From positions 806,001 to 870,000 of the forward strand of contig OZ241878.1 of the NCBI GenBank assembly GCA_965203365.1: DNA of 64,000 nt. The letters run 5' to 3'. This DNA is from VYFG01 sp965203365 (GTDB lineage Bacteria; Pseudomonadota; Gammaproteobacteria; Arenicellales; Poriferihabitantaceae). Below are positions 28,885 to 37,705 of the stretch, piece by piece. Within the stretch, counting starts at the first letter, position 1; every line of letters begins with the position of its first letter. Below the pieces are notes generated by a model, which was not told the DNA's origin, made no database searches, and was given only the letters and a program-made list of their open reading frames with translations. Position numbers and translations under genes: made by a program.

Positions 28885-29400
28885 TCATACCCTGCGACAC
28901 ATTGCCCAACAATATGAAATCAGCAACCCACCACTGGCCAGAACCATGAGCAAACTCATCACAATCAGTGCCTCGGCCATAGTGATTCCAAAAAACAAAA
29001 ATGGAGTATATCCGCAGGGTTCATGAATTTTGAATAGCCAAGGCAACCATTCTTCCAGAGCTAGCCATTCCGGCAGACCGGACTGCATCCGGCATTCATC
29101 GAATATCCATCCCCGCTCAGTCGCAAGCAATCGATAGGATCGTTCGCCTATCCACATCCAGGTGCCCGTCACTGCAAGCATAAATAGACCCACGACTGAC
29201 GGATATTGCCGTAGAATCAAGCCAAAAAAACCGATGACCATCAAGAGGAATAGCAACATGCGTACATGGACACATAATACGCATGGAAGTTGATCCAGAA
29301 TATATTGATAGTAAAGAGCCACTCCTTCGAGCCAGAGGCATAGAAGCAATAGGCCAATCCACCAGATTCTGAATCGGGGAATCCAGATTTCGTGATTCAT
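28885..29400 (-). CDS. dsbB: Disulfide bond formation protein DsbB
   Basis: Inner-membrane quinone-linked oxidase that re-oxidises DsbA, 171 residues with four membrane segments. The first periplasmic loop has C40 and C43 (LPCVLCVHVRM) and the second has C104 and C130 (DECRMQSG...HEPCG), the complete redox relay. CVLC replaces the common CxLC of enterobacterial DsbB, within normal variation. It lies 78 bases downstream of phoU in the same direction and may be partly co-transcribed, though a separate promoter is likely. Confidence 0.85.
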   Translation of the reverse strand: MNHEIWIPRFRIWWIGLLLLCLWLEGVALYYQYILDQLPCVLCVHVRMLLFLLMVIGFFGLILRQYPSVVGLFMLAVTGTWMWIGERSYRLLATERGWIFDECRMQSGLPEWLALEEWLPWLFKIHEPCGYTPFLFFGITMAEALIVMSLLMVLASGGLLISYCWAMCRRV

Positions 29401-29478
29401 AAGGCAAGGAAAGAAACGTTTGCTTGTTCAGTGAATTTCTACGAAACTTACAGCGGAACATTAAATTCTTTGACCATC

Positions 29479-30219
29479 CTATGATTCCTGGATGGATCTG
29501 ACGATGACATCGATACCTTCGTGGCGCACATCACGCCCCAATTTGATGAACACCAAATGGCCGGCGATGTTTTTTGCATGCCCTCCAAATCGTTCCAGTG
29601 CCCTGATTCCCAGTACGATATCCACAAAATTTCCTACATTACGTGAGTCCTCCAGGATGAATGTACTCAGATGTCTCAGAACAGACTGCAACTGATCATC
29701 AAGTCGAAGGCTCATATTGAGTACTTCTACTGCACCGTTCAGGTCGAGATTATCGAAAACAATCATACTTTGTTCGAGCATCTCCGAAACATATTCTGCC
29801 AAGGTGTAGATGGCGTGGAGAATCTCATCACGGGGCGGCCGGTGTGATCCCTCGAAAAATCGAATGGTCAGCCCGGCAATCTTTCGAGCTTCGTCCCCTG
29901 CTCTTTCTAGATCACTGACAATTTTACCGACGGCAATCAATTCCCGCAGATCCTTGGCCACTGGTGCACGTTTGGCGATGATCGTAGTGATCTGATCATC
30001 TGCATCAATATCTAACCGATTCAACTCAGCATCCTTGTTGATGACCTTATAGGCTTGATCCGTATCCTCAGTCCGCAAGGTTTCGACCGCATCATGCAAT
30101 TGGTTGACCGCAAGTTCCCCCATCTCCACAACGGTCTTATGCAACTGCTTCATCTCTTCATCGAAGCGGGTAAAAATATGTCCTTCACCTTGTATTGTGG
30201 TCATGATTGAAATGCTCAC
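29479..30219 (-). CDS. phoU: Phosphate-signalling protein PhoU
   Basis: Helical regulator of 246 residues that links the Pst transporter to PhoR and keeps the Pho regulon off when phosphate is plentiful. Two PhoU repeats are visible: MGELAVNQLHDAVETL with DLRELIAVGKIVSDLERAGD, and the second with GIRALERFGGHAKNIAGHLVF. The metal-binding ExxxD pattern (LERAGDE, LERFGGHA) is intact. It starts 15 bases after pstB and is the last Pst-operon gene. Confidence 0.92.
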   Translation of the reverse strand: MSISIMTTIQGEGHIFTRFDEEMKQLHKTVVEMGELAVNQLHDAVETLRTEDTDQAYKVINKDAELNRLDIDADDQITTIIAKRAPVAKDLRELIAVGKIVSDLERAGDEARKIAGLTIRFFEGSHRPPRDEILHAIYTLAEYVSEMLEQSMIVFDNLDLNGAVEVLNMSLRLDDQLQSVLRHLSTFILEDSRNVGNFVDIVLGIRALERFGGHAKNIAGHLVFIKLGRDVRHEGIDVIVRSIQES

Positions 30220-30234
30220 GTGAAATGTTCAATA

Positions 30235-31089
30235 TCAGCCAAAACGTCCAGTAATGTATCCTTCGGTCAATCCATGCATCGGTTTGGTGAATATATCATT
30301 TGTAGTCCCCACTTCGACGAGTTTACCCAAATGGAAGTAGGCTGTCCGTTGAGAGACCCGTGCAGCCTGCTGCATTGAGTGGGTCACGATAGCAATCGAA
30401 TACTGCTGTCTCAACTCGTCAATCAAACCCTCGATCTTTGCTGTTGCGATCGGGTCCAATGCTGAGCAGGGTTCATCCATCAAGATGAGTTCGGGGCTGA
30501 TTGCAATGGCTCGGGCAATACACAATCGCTGTTGTTGCCCACCAGATAGGCCAGTACCTGGTTTGTCCAGCCGATCATTGACCTCATCCCACAACCCAGC
30601 CTTCTGCAGGCTATTTTCCACAATATCATCCAGTTCAGACTTGCTATGGGCAAGTCCATGCAGTTTAACCCCATAGGCAACGTTGTCATATATCGATTTG
30701 GGAAATGGGTTGGGTTTTTGAAATACCATGCCCACTCGGGCACGTAATAGCACCACGTCCATGGAACGTGCATGAATATCCTCTCCTTCAAGGGAGATAT
30801 GTCCGGTCACACGACAGATATCGATAGTGTCATTCATGCGATTCAGGCAGCGCAGAAACGTGGACTTACCACAACCCGATGGTCCAATCATGGCGATGAC
30901 TTCATTTCGACCGATATCGACCGACACGTTGAAAATAGCCTGCTTGTCGCCATAGAACACATTCACATCCCGACAGGACATGGCTGGATTGTCGACAGTC
31001 ACCTCTCCTACCGTAGTGAAATTCGGGTTTTCGATCACCTCCTTCTCGAAGAGGTTGGCAGGATCACGGGTAGTTGCCTCTTGGCTCAT
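30235..31089 (-). CDS. pstB: Phosphate ABC transporter ATPase PstB
   Basis: Cytoplasmic ATPase of the high-affinity phosphate importer, 284 residues. Walker A is GPSGCGKST, the signature is LSGGQQQRLCIARAIA, Walker B is ELILMDEPCSALDP and the switch His is VTHSMQQAARVSQRTAYF. A 37-residue N-terminal extension before MSCRDVNVFYGDKQAI is longer than in E. coli but common. The gene starts 24 bases after pstA. Confidence 0.94.
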   Translation of the reverse strand: MSQEATTRDPANLFEKEVIENPNFTTVGEVTVDNPAMSCRDVNVFYGDKQAIFNVSVDIGRNEVIAMIGPSGCGKSTFLRCLNRMNDTIDICRVTGHISLEGEDIHARSMDVVLLRARVGMVFQKPNPFPKSIYDNVAYGVKLHGLAHSKSELDDIVENSLQKAGLWDEVNDRLDKPGTGLSGGQQQRLCIARAIAISPELILMDEPCSALDPIATAKIEGLIDELRQQYSIAIVTHSMQQAARVSQRTAYFHLGKLVEVGTTNDIFTKPMHGLTEGYITGRFG

Positions 31090-31113
31090 GGATCTATCCA
31101 GATTTGAATTAAT

Positions 31114-32385
31114 TTACCAGCGTCTTTCGAGTTTTTGTCGCACCAGAACAATCAAACTGTTGAGCAACACCAAAAATCCCAAAAGGATCAGAATTGCTGC
31201 TGAAGTGCGCTCAACAAATGCTCTTTCGGGACTGTCTGACCAAAGATAGATCTGGACCGGCAAGGCAGTTCCGGGATCCAAGGGGCCACCGGGCACATCG
31301 ACAATGAATGCCACCATTCCGATGACCAGAAGCGGCGCGGTCTCCCCTAGTGCCTGTGCAATGCCGATGATGGAGCCTGTCAGCATGCCCGGCATCGCCA
31401 AGGGGAGCACATGGTGTAGCACGGTCTGGGTAGGAGAAGCGCCGATGCCGAGCGCAGCTTCCCGAATACTGGGTGGAACAGCAGCCAGAGCAGCTCGACT
31501 GGAAATGATGATTGTTGGCAAAGTCATCAGGGAAAGCACCATTCCACCAACCAGGGGTACCGACCTGGGCAGACCGAAGACATTCAGGAAAATCGCCAGG
31601 CCCAGAAGCCCGAAAATGATGGATGGTACGGCCGCAAGATTGTTGATGTTGACCTCAATCAGGTCCGTTATTCGGTTCTTCGGGGCAAATTCCTGTAGGT
31701 ACAGTGCGGCGGCTACCCCGATGGGAAAAGCCAACAGCATGCAAATCATGATGGTAAAAAATGATCCCATGACGGCTCCGAAAATGCCAGCCTGCTCTGG
31801 TTCTCGTGAATCACCATGGGTGAAAAACGGAACATTGAAATGCTTTTCGACCCGACCCTGCTCCACCAATTGATCAATCCAGCCAATGGCATTGTCTTTG
31901 ATTCGCCGGTTGGTCTCCGGCTGATTGCGGTCAATCCGGCCTTTCATGAAGACATCCACCTCGTCATCCGCCAGTAGCCAAATCGGGGTGACGCGGCCTG
32001 CGATTTCAGGCTCTTCCAGTAGCATTTCCCTCAAATCATATTGAGCGCCACTACTGATCAATCTATAGAGTGATCTTTTATCTCTGCGCCCCGTAACATC
32101 CGGAAACTCCGCAAGCAAACTAGTCTTGATAATCGAGTTGTAATTGGCGTCTGCGATCGATTCTCTGGTGATTCTTCCACCAAATTGTTCGGGTGTCAGA
32201 TCCACATCCAGTAAGATATATGTCTGCATGATCGCCTGATAACCATTGACAATCGTCGTGACTAGAAGAAATCCCAGAAATAGTATGCCGACCAGGATGG
32301 ACAAACGCCCATACCACTGAAATCGAGTTTCCCGCGCGTAGCGTTTCGCTAGGGTCGCTTCGACCTTCTGACGCTGGGTTGTCAT
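31114..32385 (-). CDS. pstA: Phosphate ABC transporter permease PstA, long form
   Basis: Inner-membrane permease of 423 residues. The N-terminal ~200 residues form the extra periplasmic (DUF3333-type) domain after the first membrane segment. The permease core holds five more segments with LGIGASPTQTVLHHVLPLAMPGMLTGSI, split as the EAA loop, and GETAPLLVIG. The start overlaps the pstC stop by four bases (ATGA), showing translational coupling. Confidence 0.92.
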   Translation of the reverse strand: MTTQRQKVEATLAKRYARETRFQWYGRLSILVGILFLGFLLVTTIVNGYQAIMQTYILLDVDLTPEQFGGRITRESIADANYNSIIKTSLLAEFPDVTGRRDKRSLYRLISSGAQYDLREMLLEEPEIAGRVTPIWLLADDEVDVFMKGRIDRNQPETNRRIKDNAIGWIDQLVEQGRVEKHFNVPFFTHGDSREPEQAGIFGAVMGSFFTIMICMLLAFPIGVAAALYLQEFAPKNRITDLIEVNINNLAAVPSIIFGLLGLAIFLNVFGLPRSVPLVGGMVLSLMTLPTIIISSRAALAAVPPSIREAALGIGASPTQTVLHHVLPLAMPGMLTGSIIGIAQALGETAPLLVIGMVAFIVDVPGGPLDPGTALPVQIYLWSDSPERAFVERTSAAILILLGFLVLLNSLIVLVRQKLERRW

Positions 32386-33386
32386 TCGTACTGCTCCTTG
32401 TACTTCCGAACCACATATAATGCAATGATGTTCAGGAGCAAGGTGATGACAAAGAGCACCAGACCCAGAGCAAATGCCGCCAGGGTCTTGGGACTGTCGA
32501 ATTCCTGATCTCCAATCAGAAGCGTGACGACCTGCACTGTCACGGTGGTCACAGACTCAAAGGGATTGGCTGTCAGGTTGGCGGCTAGCCCTGCCGCCAT
32601 CACCACGATCATGGTTTCTCCAATGGCTCGGGAAACAGCCAGCAGAAAACTGCCCACAATGCCGGGTAATGCGGCGGGCAGTATCACCTTGCGAATGGTT
32701 TCCGAACGAGTGGCCCCCAACCCATAAGAGCCATCACGCATCGATTGGGGGACCGCATTGATGACATCGTCGGAAAGCGAGGAAACAAATGGCAGTATCA
32801 TGATCCCCATAACAACACCTGCCGACAAAGCACTTTCACTGGATACACTCAATCCAAAGGATTCCATGCTGCGCCGAATCATCGGTGCCACGGTCAGCGC
32901 AGCGAAAAAACCGTATACCACGGTCGGTATACCCGCGAGAATCTCCAGCAGCGGCTTGGCAAATGTCCGGATGGTCGGCCCGGCATATTCAGATAGATAA
33001 ATTGCTGACATCAATCCCAGAGGTGCAGCAATGATCATGGCAATGACCGTGATGAGGAAAGTACCGGCAAAAAGCGGTACCGCTCCGAATGCCCCAGAAG
33101 AACCTACCTGATCTTCTCGTATCGCGGTTTGTGGAGACCATTCGAGTCCGAAAAGAAACTCGGTGACAGGAACCGCTTGAAAGAATCGAATGGATTCAAA
33201 CAAGACAGAAAGAATAATCCCAATAGTTGTGAATATGGCAAGACAGGAACAAATGATCAGAAATGTCTTGATCAGTTTCTCCATGTGTTTCCTGAGCGTC
33301 CGGTTGTTTCGGGCGAGATTCAACACCAAGATCAGGGAGGCTGGCCCCAGAACGAAGAATATGAATAACAAAGTCAGAATACTCAT
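32382..33386 (-). CDS. pstC: Phosphate ABC transporter permease PstC, short N-terminus
   Basis: Inner-membrane permease of 334 residues. The core is full: GSSGAFGAVPLFAGTFLIT, LLEILAGIPTVVYGFFAAL, GSYGLGATRSETIRKVILPA (EAA loop) and SRAIGETMIVVMAAG. Proteobacterial relatives that pair with long PstA usually run to about 460 residues with an extended N-terminal domain. Here that part is reduced to one membrane segment and a short linker. No alternative upstream start exists before the hairpin region. Confidence 0.9.
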   Translation of the reverse strand: MSILTLLFIFFVLGPASLILVLNLARNNRTLRKHMEKLIKTFLIICSCLAIFTTIGIILSVLFESIRFFQAVPVTEFLFGLEWSPQTAIREDQVGSSGAFGAVPLFAGTFLITVIAMIIAAPLGLMSAIYLSEYAGPTIRTFAKPLLEILAGIPTVVYGFFAALTVAPMIRRSMESFGLSVSSESALSAGVVMGIMILPFVSSLSDDVINAVPQSMRDGSYGLGATRSETIRKVILPAALPGIVGSFLLAVSRAIGETMIVVMAAGLAANLTANPFESVTTVTVQVVTLLIGDQEFDSPKTLAAFALGLVLFVITLLLNIIALYVVRKYKEQYE

Positions 33387-33430
33387 GATCTGAACAAAGT
33401 GGACTCACCCGATACGATACCCGAAACGAT

Positions 33431-33453
33431 CCCTGAAATGATCAGTTTCAGGG
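33431..33453 (-). promoter_or_regulatory. Perfect stem-loop upstream of pstC
   Basis: CCCTGAAA and TTTCAGGG form an 8-pair stem around a seven-base loop, about 45 bases before the pstC start. It has no T-run. Together with the terminator-like hairpin just upstream it may tune how much pstCAB-phoU message is made relative to pstS. Confidence 0.45.
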
Positions 33454-33470
33454 AAATCTGATCAGTGAAA

Positions 33471-33506
33471 GGAAAAAGGAGCTGCCGAATGGATTCGACG
33501 AGCCCC
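33471..33506 (-). terminator. Intrinsic terminator/attenuator after pstS
   Basis: On the minus strand GGGGCT pairs with AGCTCC (one G-U), extends through a CGAA/TTCG inner stem with a bulge, and is followed at once by CCTTTTTCC. It lies 39 bases after the pstS stop. Partial read-through would explain high PstS and lower PstCAB, the usual stoichiometry. Confidence 0.6.
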
Positions 33507-33544
33507 TGACGAATATTTAATTTGGGTGGGTTGGGAAATCCTGA

Positions 33545-34582
33545 TTACATGGCCAACGAAACTCGATTCCTGACGGTCGCTTGAAATTGCTTGCGTTCCT
33601 CTGCCGACATCGGAATCAGACCTTTATCAGTCAGGTATCCCTCATCACCGAATGCAGCGTCATCCGTGAATGCGTCCATATATTCCTGAATGCCGGGTAC
33701 CACACCGATGTGGGCAGTCTTCGTATAGAAATACAATGGGCGAGAAATGGGGTAGGAACCATCCGCAATCAACTCGAATTCCGGAACAACTTCATCCACG
33801 GTAGCCCCCTGAATCACATCAGCGTTCTGGTCCAGGAAACTGAACCCAAACACTCCCAGTGCATTGGGATTTTCCCGGAGCTTCTGGATGATGAGGTTGT
33901 CGTTTTCACCAGTTTCAATGTAGGCACCATCCTCCCGCACCGTATGACAAGCGGCCTTGTAGGCATTCTTGTCCGATTTTTTCATCGCATTGACCCAATC
34001 AAAGGATTTGCAGCCTCCTTCAAGGGCCAGCTCAGCGAAAGCGTCCCGAGTACCCGAAGTGGGCGGAGGACCAAGAACTTCGATGTTGATCGCGGGAAGT
34101 TTTGCATTGACCTGTGCCCAGGTTTGATAAGGATTGGGGACCAAAGTTTCACCGCTTGCTGGATCCGGAACATTTTTTGCCAAGGCCAGGAAAATGTCAC
34201 GCCGGGTGAGGCTTAAGCGCGGGGCCTCCTTGGAATTTCCCAGTACGATTCCATCATAACCCACCTTGACTTCAACAATATCTCTGACACCATTCGCCTG
34301 ACACTTGTCAAATTCGGATTTCTTGATCCGGCGCGAAGCATTGGCAATGTCCGGATGCTGGACCCCGACCCCGGAACAAAACAGTTTCATCCCACCACCT
34401 GATCCGGTCGATTCGATGATGGGGGTTTTGAAGTTGCTGGTCTTGCCGAAGTATTCAGCAACAACAGTCGCAAAAGGATAGACGGTTGACGAGCCGACTA
34501 TCATGATGTTATCGCGAGCTTGAGAGTAATTTGTTGCAGTCAGCAAGCAGAGTGCCACCAGTGGTAACGTAAGTCTACGCAT
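33545..34582 (-). CDS. pstS: Phosphate-binding protein PstS
   Basis: Periplasmic phosphate-binding protein of 345 residues. The signal peptide MRRLTLPLVALCLLTATNYS ends near QARD. Phosphate-contact motifs are VGSSTVYPFA, TGSGGGMKLFC and TSGTRDAF. The start is set by AGGGAGA nine bases upstream, not by ATGs further out. It heads the pst operon and is preceded by a Pho-box-like site about 100 bases upstream. Confidence 0.93.
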   Translation of the reverse strand: MRRLTLPLVALCLLTATNYSQARDNIMIVGSSTVYPFATVVAEYFGKTSNFKTPIIESTGSGGGMKLFCSGVGVQHPDIANASRRIKKSEFDKCQANGVRDIVEVKVGYDGIVLGNSKEAPRLSLTRRDIFLALAKNVPDPASGETLVPNPYQTWAQVNAKLPAINIEVLGPPPTSGTRDAFAELALEGGCKSFDWVNAMKKSDKNAYKAACHTVREDGAYIETGENDNLIIQKLRENPNALGVFGFSFLDQNADVIQGATVDEVVPEFELIADGSYPISRPLYFYTKTAHIGVVPGIQEYMDAFTDDAAFGDEGYLTDKGLIPMSAEERKQFQATVRNRVSLAM

Positions 34583-34678
34583 TGGAAGAGTCTCCCTAGA
34601 AGATTTGATTTTAATGTGAAGTTGCAGAAATCCGGTAAACCGAATAAGCATTTGCGATTCAAATCTTCGCAATTTATT

Positions 34679-34696
34679 GTTACATAAAGATGACAA
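34679..34696 (-). promoter_or_regulatory. Pho box of the pst operon
   Basis: On the minus strand TTGTCAT-CTTT-ATGTAAC matches the PhoB direct-repeat consensus CTGTCAT-N4-CTGTCAC at 11 of 14 repeat positions. It lies about 97 bases before the pstS start, a suitable place for PhoB-activated transcription. Confidence 0.6.
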
Positions 34697-34780
34697 ATCA
34701 CTCGCATTTTTTCTGTCGAAAGCGCTCAGATTATTTCCGAATGATGAAGGAAATATATGGGCTTGCCGCAGTACTAGAGG

Positions 34781-35278
34781 CTAGTTTTCACCTAGATGGA
34801 TAACAAGCTTTCTTTGGAACATGCACAATATGACGGATTCCTGACCAGCAGCATGGGCACTACTGGCCGTGATTGATCGCGTCCCGGATGCTGGCATTCG
34901 TGCGCTGGTGCTGCCATCTTGATCCAATTGGATCGCGGATTGATGGCGGAGCAAAACACGCCCGACTGATAGAATCTGGTGAAGCGGCGCGGGATCGGTG
35001 GCCGGGCCATAACGGGTCGAGACACTATTGTTCAAGGGGGTGCGCAGGTCGGTCAGGTACAATTGGCGGGCGTGTGCCAACAAGACCTGATGTTCCGATA
35101 AGGGTATATGGCGGCTCGCCAGATCGTCCGGCCTCTCGCGCACCAACCGTATCAGTTCCTGGCCCTGAAAGGTGGTGATGGTGTCAAATATTGGATACTT
35201 ATGCAGGTCGTTGGCCTCGTTGAGGTGACGGTTCTTGATGCGGGAGCCTCCCCTGAATGCATGAAAAACCGATCCAAC
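34781..35278 (-). pseudogene. Start-less remnant of an unknown gene family
   Basis: An open frame of about 165 codons without a credible start. It reads GGSRIKNRHLNEANDLHKYP, then FDTITTFQGQELIRLVRERP, DDLASRHIPLSEHQVLLAHA and QLYLTDLRTPLNN. I do not recognise the family. A shorter, more decayed relative lies at 53503-53844 (RERPDDLAGRQVPPSEH), and DNA identity is visible over about 75 bases. The remnant sits between pstS and phoR, interrupting the phosphate regulon, so it is probably an inserted mobile or phage-derived piece. Confidence 0.5.
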
Positions 35279-35468
35279 TTATGAAACAAATATACCAAGA
35301 GCACTTGCAGATCCTTTGTCATCGTTAGAGTCGGTACACGATAGGAAGGTGCGTCTCCAAGGATTCGAGAGAGACACAGATAATCATCCAGGATCAAAAC
35401 TGGCTATCTGACGAACACATCAGGGAACCCACTTTATCTGTAACTCCTGCACTGACGCAAAATTCACA

Positions 35469-36686
35469 TTAATTCAGCAACAACTTCACCTGATCATGAT
35501 CTGCATGGATTGATTCAGATGGAAACCGTACCATGAAGATGCTGCCCTTACCCACCTTGCTGTTGATCAGCAACTGAGCGTTATGTCGGTTCACAATGTG
35601 ATTGACAATGGCGAGGCCGAGGCCCGTTCCACCGGCGGCTCGAGAGCGAGCTGAATCCGTTCGATAGAATCTTTCCGTCAGACGGGGGATGTTTTCTTCT
35701 TCGATACCAATGCCAGTATCCTCAACACTGAGCTTCCCACCTGACAAATCCACTTCCCACTTGATGAGGATATTGCCACCTTCTTGGGTATAACGGACCG
35801 CATTGGAAATCAGATTGTTGATCAGACTTTGTATTTCATTGATATTACAAAACAACGTATAGTTCTCATCAATCTCACAAATTACGTTCTGGTTTTTGGG
35901 AGATGACAGTGCCTTGGCGTCCTTGTAGGCATTGTGCATGATCGGGGCGATGGCGACATGTTGTTGTTCCAATGTTGCATCCACATCCTCCAATCGAGAC
36001 AGGAACATCATGTCATCAATGATTTGCTTGATCCGAGATGTCTGTTCAAACATCTGTTGCACAGCAGGTTTCCACTGGGGACTGATACTGTCATTTGGTT
36101 CATCTTGCATCATTTCGAGATAACCATACAGAATGCTGAGTGGAGTGCGCAGTTCATGGGATGCATTCGATACAAAATCTCGCCTGATCTGCTCTAACTG
36201 ATGGAGTTTGGTGATATCCCTGCCTTGTAATAGGTACTGACCACTACGGTAGGGGGCCACTCGTATTCCAAGACGAATGCTGGAATCAGCTGGCGCAATA
36301 CATTCAAAGGATTCGCTGTAATTCTTCCGGGAAAGGAATAGATCCAGCCCGGGGATATCCATGACCTGATTGACCGGCGTGTCCATGTGATGGCTCAGGT
36401 CGAGCCCGAACCATTTGCAGGCTGTGTCGTTTGCCCATCTGAGTTGCCACTTTCCATCGGTAAGTAATACAGCGTCCGATGAAGCCAACATGCTGGTTTG
36501 CAGGTTGGTAACATCCATGTTTTCCGACTCTCCGACATCCTTTTCGGAAACCGAGTCATGGTCTTGAGTGAAAGTCCGATCTTGAGAATTTCGATATTGA
36601 ATCCAATGGTATAGGAGGTAGACGGTACCAATTGCGGCAGCACCCAGGGCCAAACCGCCCCAGACGGCTAGTCCCATATGTTCCAT
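35469..36686 (-). CDS. phoR: Phosphate-regulon sensor histidine kinase PhoR
   Basis: Membrane histidine kinase of 405 residues. An N-terminal membrane segment (about 7-27), a PAS domain (about 65-155), the DHp helix with phospho-accepting H177 (FVSNASHELRTPL) and the GHKL ATPase (NLISNAVRYT N-box, VEDTGIGI G1, GGTGLGLAIV G2) are complete. It lacks a large periplasmic sensor, as usual in PhoR, and would sense phosphate through PstSCAB-PhoU. It starts 12 bases after phoB. Confidence 0.92.
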   Translation of the reverse strand: MEHMGLAVWGGLALGAAAIGTVYLLYHWIQYRNSQDRTFTQDHDSVSEKDVGESENMDVTNLQTSMLASSDAVLLTDGKWQLRWANDTACKWFGLDLSHHMDTPVNQVMDIPGLDLFLSRKNYSESFECIAPADSSIRLGIRVAPYRSGQYLLQGRDITKLHQLEQIRRDFVSNASHELRTPLSILYGYLEMMQDEPNDSISPQWKPAVQQMFEQTSRIKQIIDDMMFLSRLEDVDATLEQQHVAIAPIMHNAYKDAKALSSPKNQNVICEIDENYTLFCNINEIQSLINNLISNAVRYTQEGGNILIKWEVDLSGGKLSVEDTGIGIEEENIPRLTERFYRTDSARSRAAGGTGLGLAIVNHIVNRHNAQLLINSKVGKGSIFMVRFPSESIHADHDQVKLLLN

Positions 36687-36698
36687 GACCGACGCGAT

Positions 36699-37388
36699 TT
36701 AATTGACCGATGCCCCGTAACCGACTCCGCGCACGGTCTTAACCAGTGTGGCATGACCATACTTTTCCAGTATGGAGCGTAATCGACGGATATAGACATC
36801 TACGGTGCGTTCGTCAATATAGCTGTCTTTTCCCCAAATTCGGTCCAGCAGTTCGGTCCGCTTGTAAATTCGGCCAGGTTTGCGCAAGATAAGGTACAGC
36901 ATTTGGTATTCCTTGGTCCCGATATTCACGAGTTGATCATCAATTTCCAAAGTAAAGCTATCTGGATCAAGTCGTATACTACCAAAACTGACAACCTCAC
37001 CGGACTTTTGTGGTTTACTGCGTCGAATTGCCGCACGAACTCTGGCCATCAGTTCATTATTCGAAAACGGTTTCGTGACATAATCGTCAGCCCCATGGTT
37101 TAGTCCTTTGATCTTGTCCTCTTCTTCACCTCGGGCAGTCACCATGATGATCGGGATGTCAGAGGTCAGAGGATGGGATTTGAGCTTCCGAGCATAGTCT
37201 ATCCCATCGCAACCAGGTAACATCCAGTCAAGCAAGATCAAATCAGGAATCTGCTTTGCGATATGCTGGTCAGCAATTCGGGTGTCCTCAGCTTGTATCG
37301 CTTTGAAACCATTCCGGTTCAAGACAAAACGCAACATTTCATTGAGGGCACGATCATCTTCAACGATTAGTACGATATCTCTTTTCAT
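36699..37388 (-). CDS. phoB: Phosphate-regulon response regulator PhoB
   Basis: OmpR/PhoB-family regulator, 229 residues. The receiver domain has acidic D11 and D12, phospho-acceptor D54 (ILLDWMLPG), the T/K switch (VTARGEE, YVTKPF) and a winged-helix DNA-binding domain ending YIRRLRSILEKYG with GVGYGASVN. Co-directional with phoR. A possible Pho box immediately upstream suggests autoregulation. Confidence 0.94.
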   Translation of the reverse strand: MKRDIVLIVEDDRALNEMLRFVLNRNGFKAIQAEDTRIADQHIAKQIPDLILLDWMLPGCDGIDYARKLKSHPLTSDIPIIMVTARGEEEDKIKGLNHGADDYVTKPFSNNELMARVRAAIRRSKPQKSGEVVSFGSIRLDPDSFTLEIDDQLVNIGTKEYQMLYLILRKPGRIYKRTELLDRIWGKDSYIDERTVDVYIRRLRSILEKYGHATLVKTVRGVGYGASVN

Positions 37389-37705
37389 GACTGGATTTCA
37401 CCTGGGTATTGTTACAACCACATTACAAAGTGGTTCAATCTTCCTCTATATTGAAAAACAGGATTGAAAAAACGGGGTGAATGATGGTGGATCTGGATAT
37501 AGACTGTGTTGTGACAGTGGAGGAGTTGCTCCACTAAGGTCGATTGATCTGTGTTCTGGGGTCTCATTGCGCATGGTCCGAACATTTCCCCCAAGTGACA
37601 ACCGGGTTTGAGTTTGTGGTCAGCGAGAGTCCATCCTCATGGCTGTACCGGTATACTGTGTTCAATATGCCGCCATGGCCGCATCCAATTTGACAAACAA
37701 CACTC
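37389..37705. other. Divergent phoB / alpha-beta hydrolase promoter region
   Basis: About 320 bases. It contains the Pho-box-like repeat near phoB and a perfect AGTGGAG/CTCCACT hairpin at 37516-37535 with no T-run. No gene is supported. Confidence 0.4.
37411..37428 (-). promoter_or_regulatory. Possible Pho box upstream of phoB
   Basis: On the minus strand TTGTAAT-GTGG-TTGTAAC has the 7-4-7 layout of a Pho box, with 10 of 14 repeat positions matching. It is only 23 bases from the phoB ATG, unusually close for an activating site, so it may repress or may be fortuitous. Confidence 0.35.
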
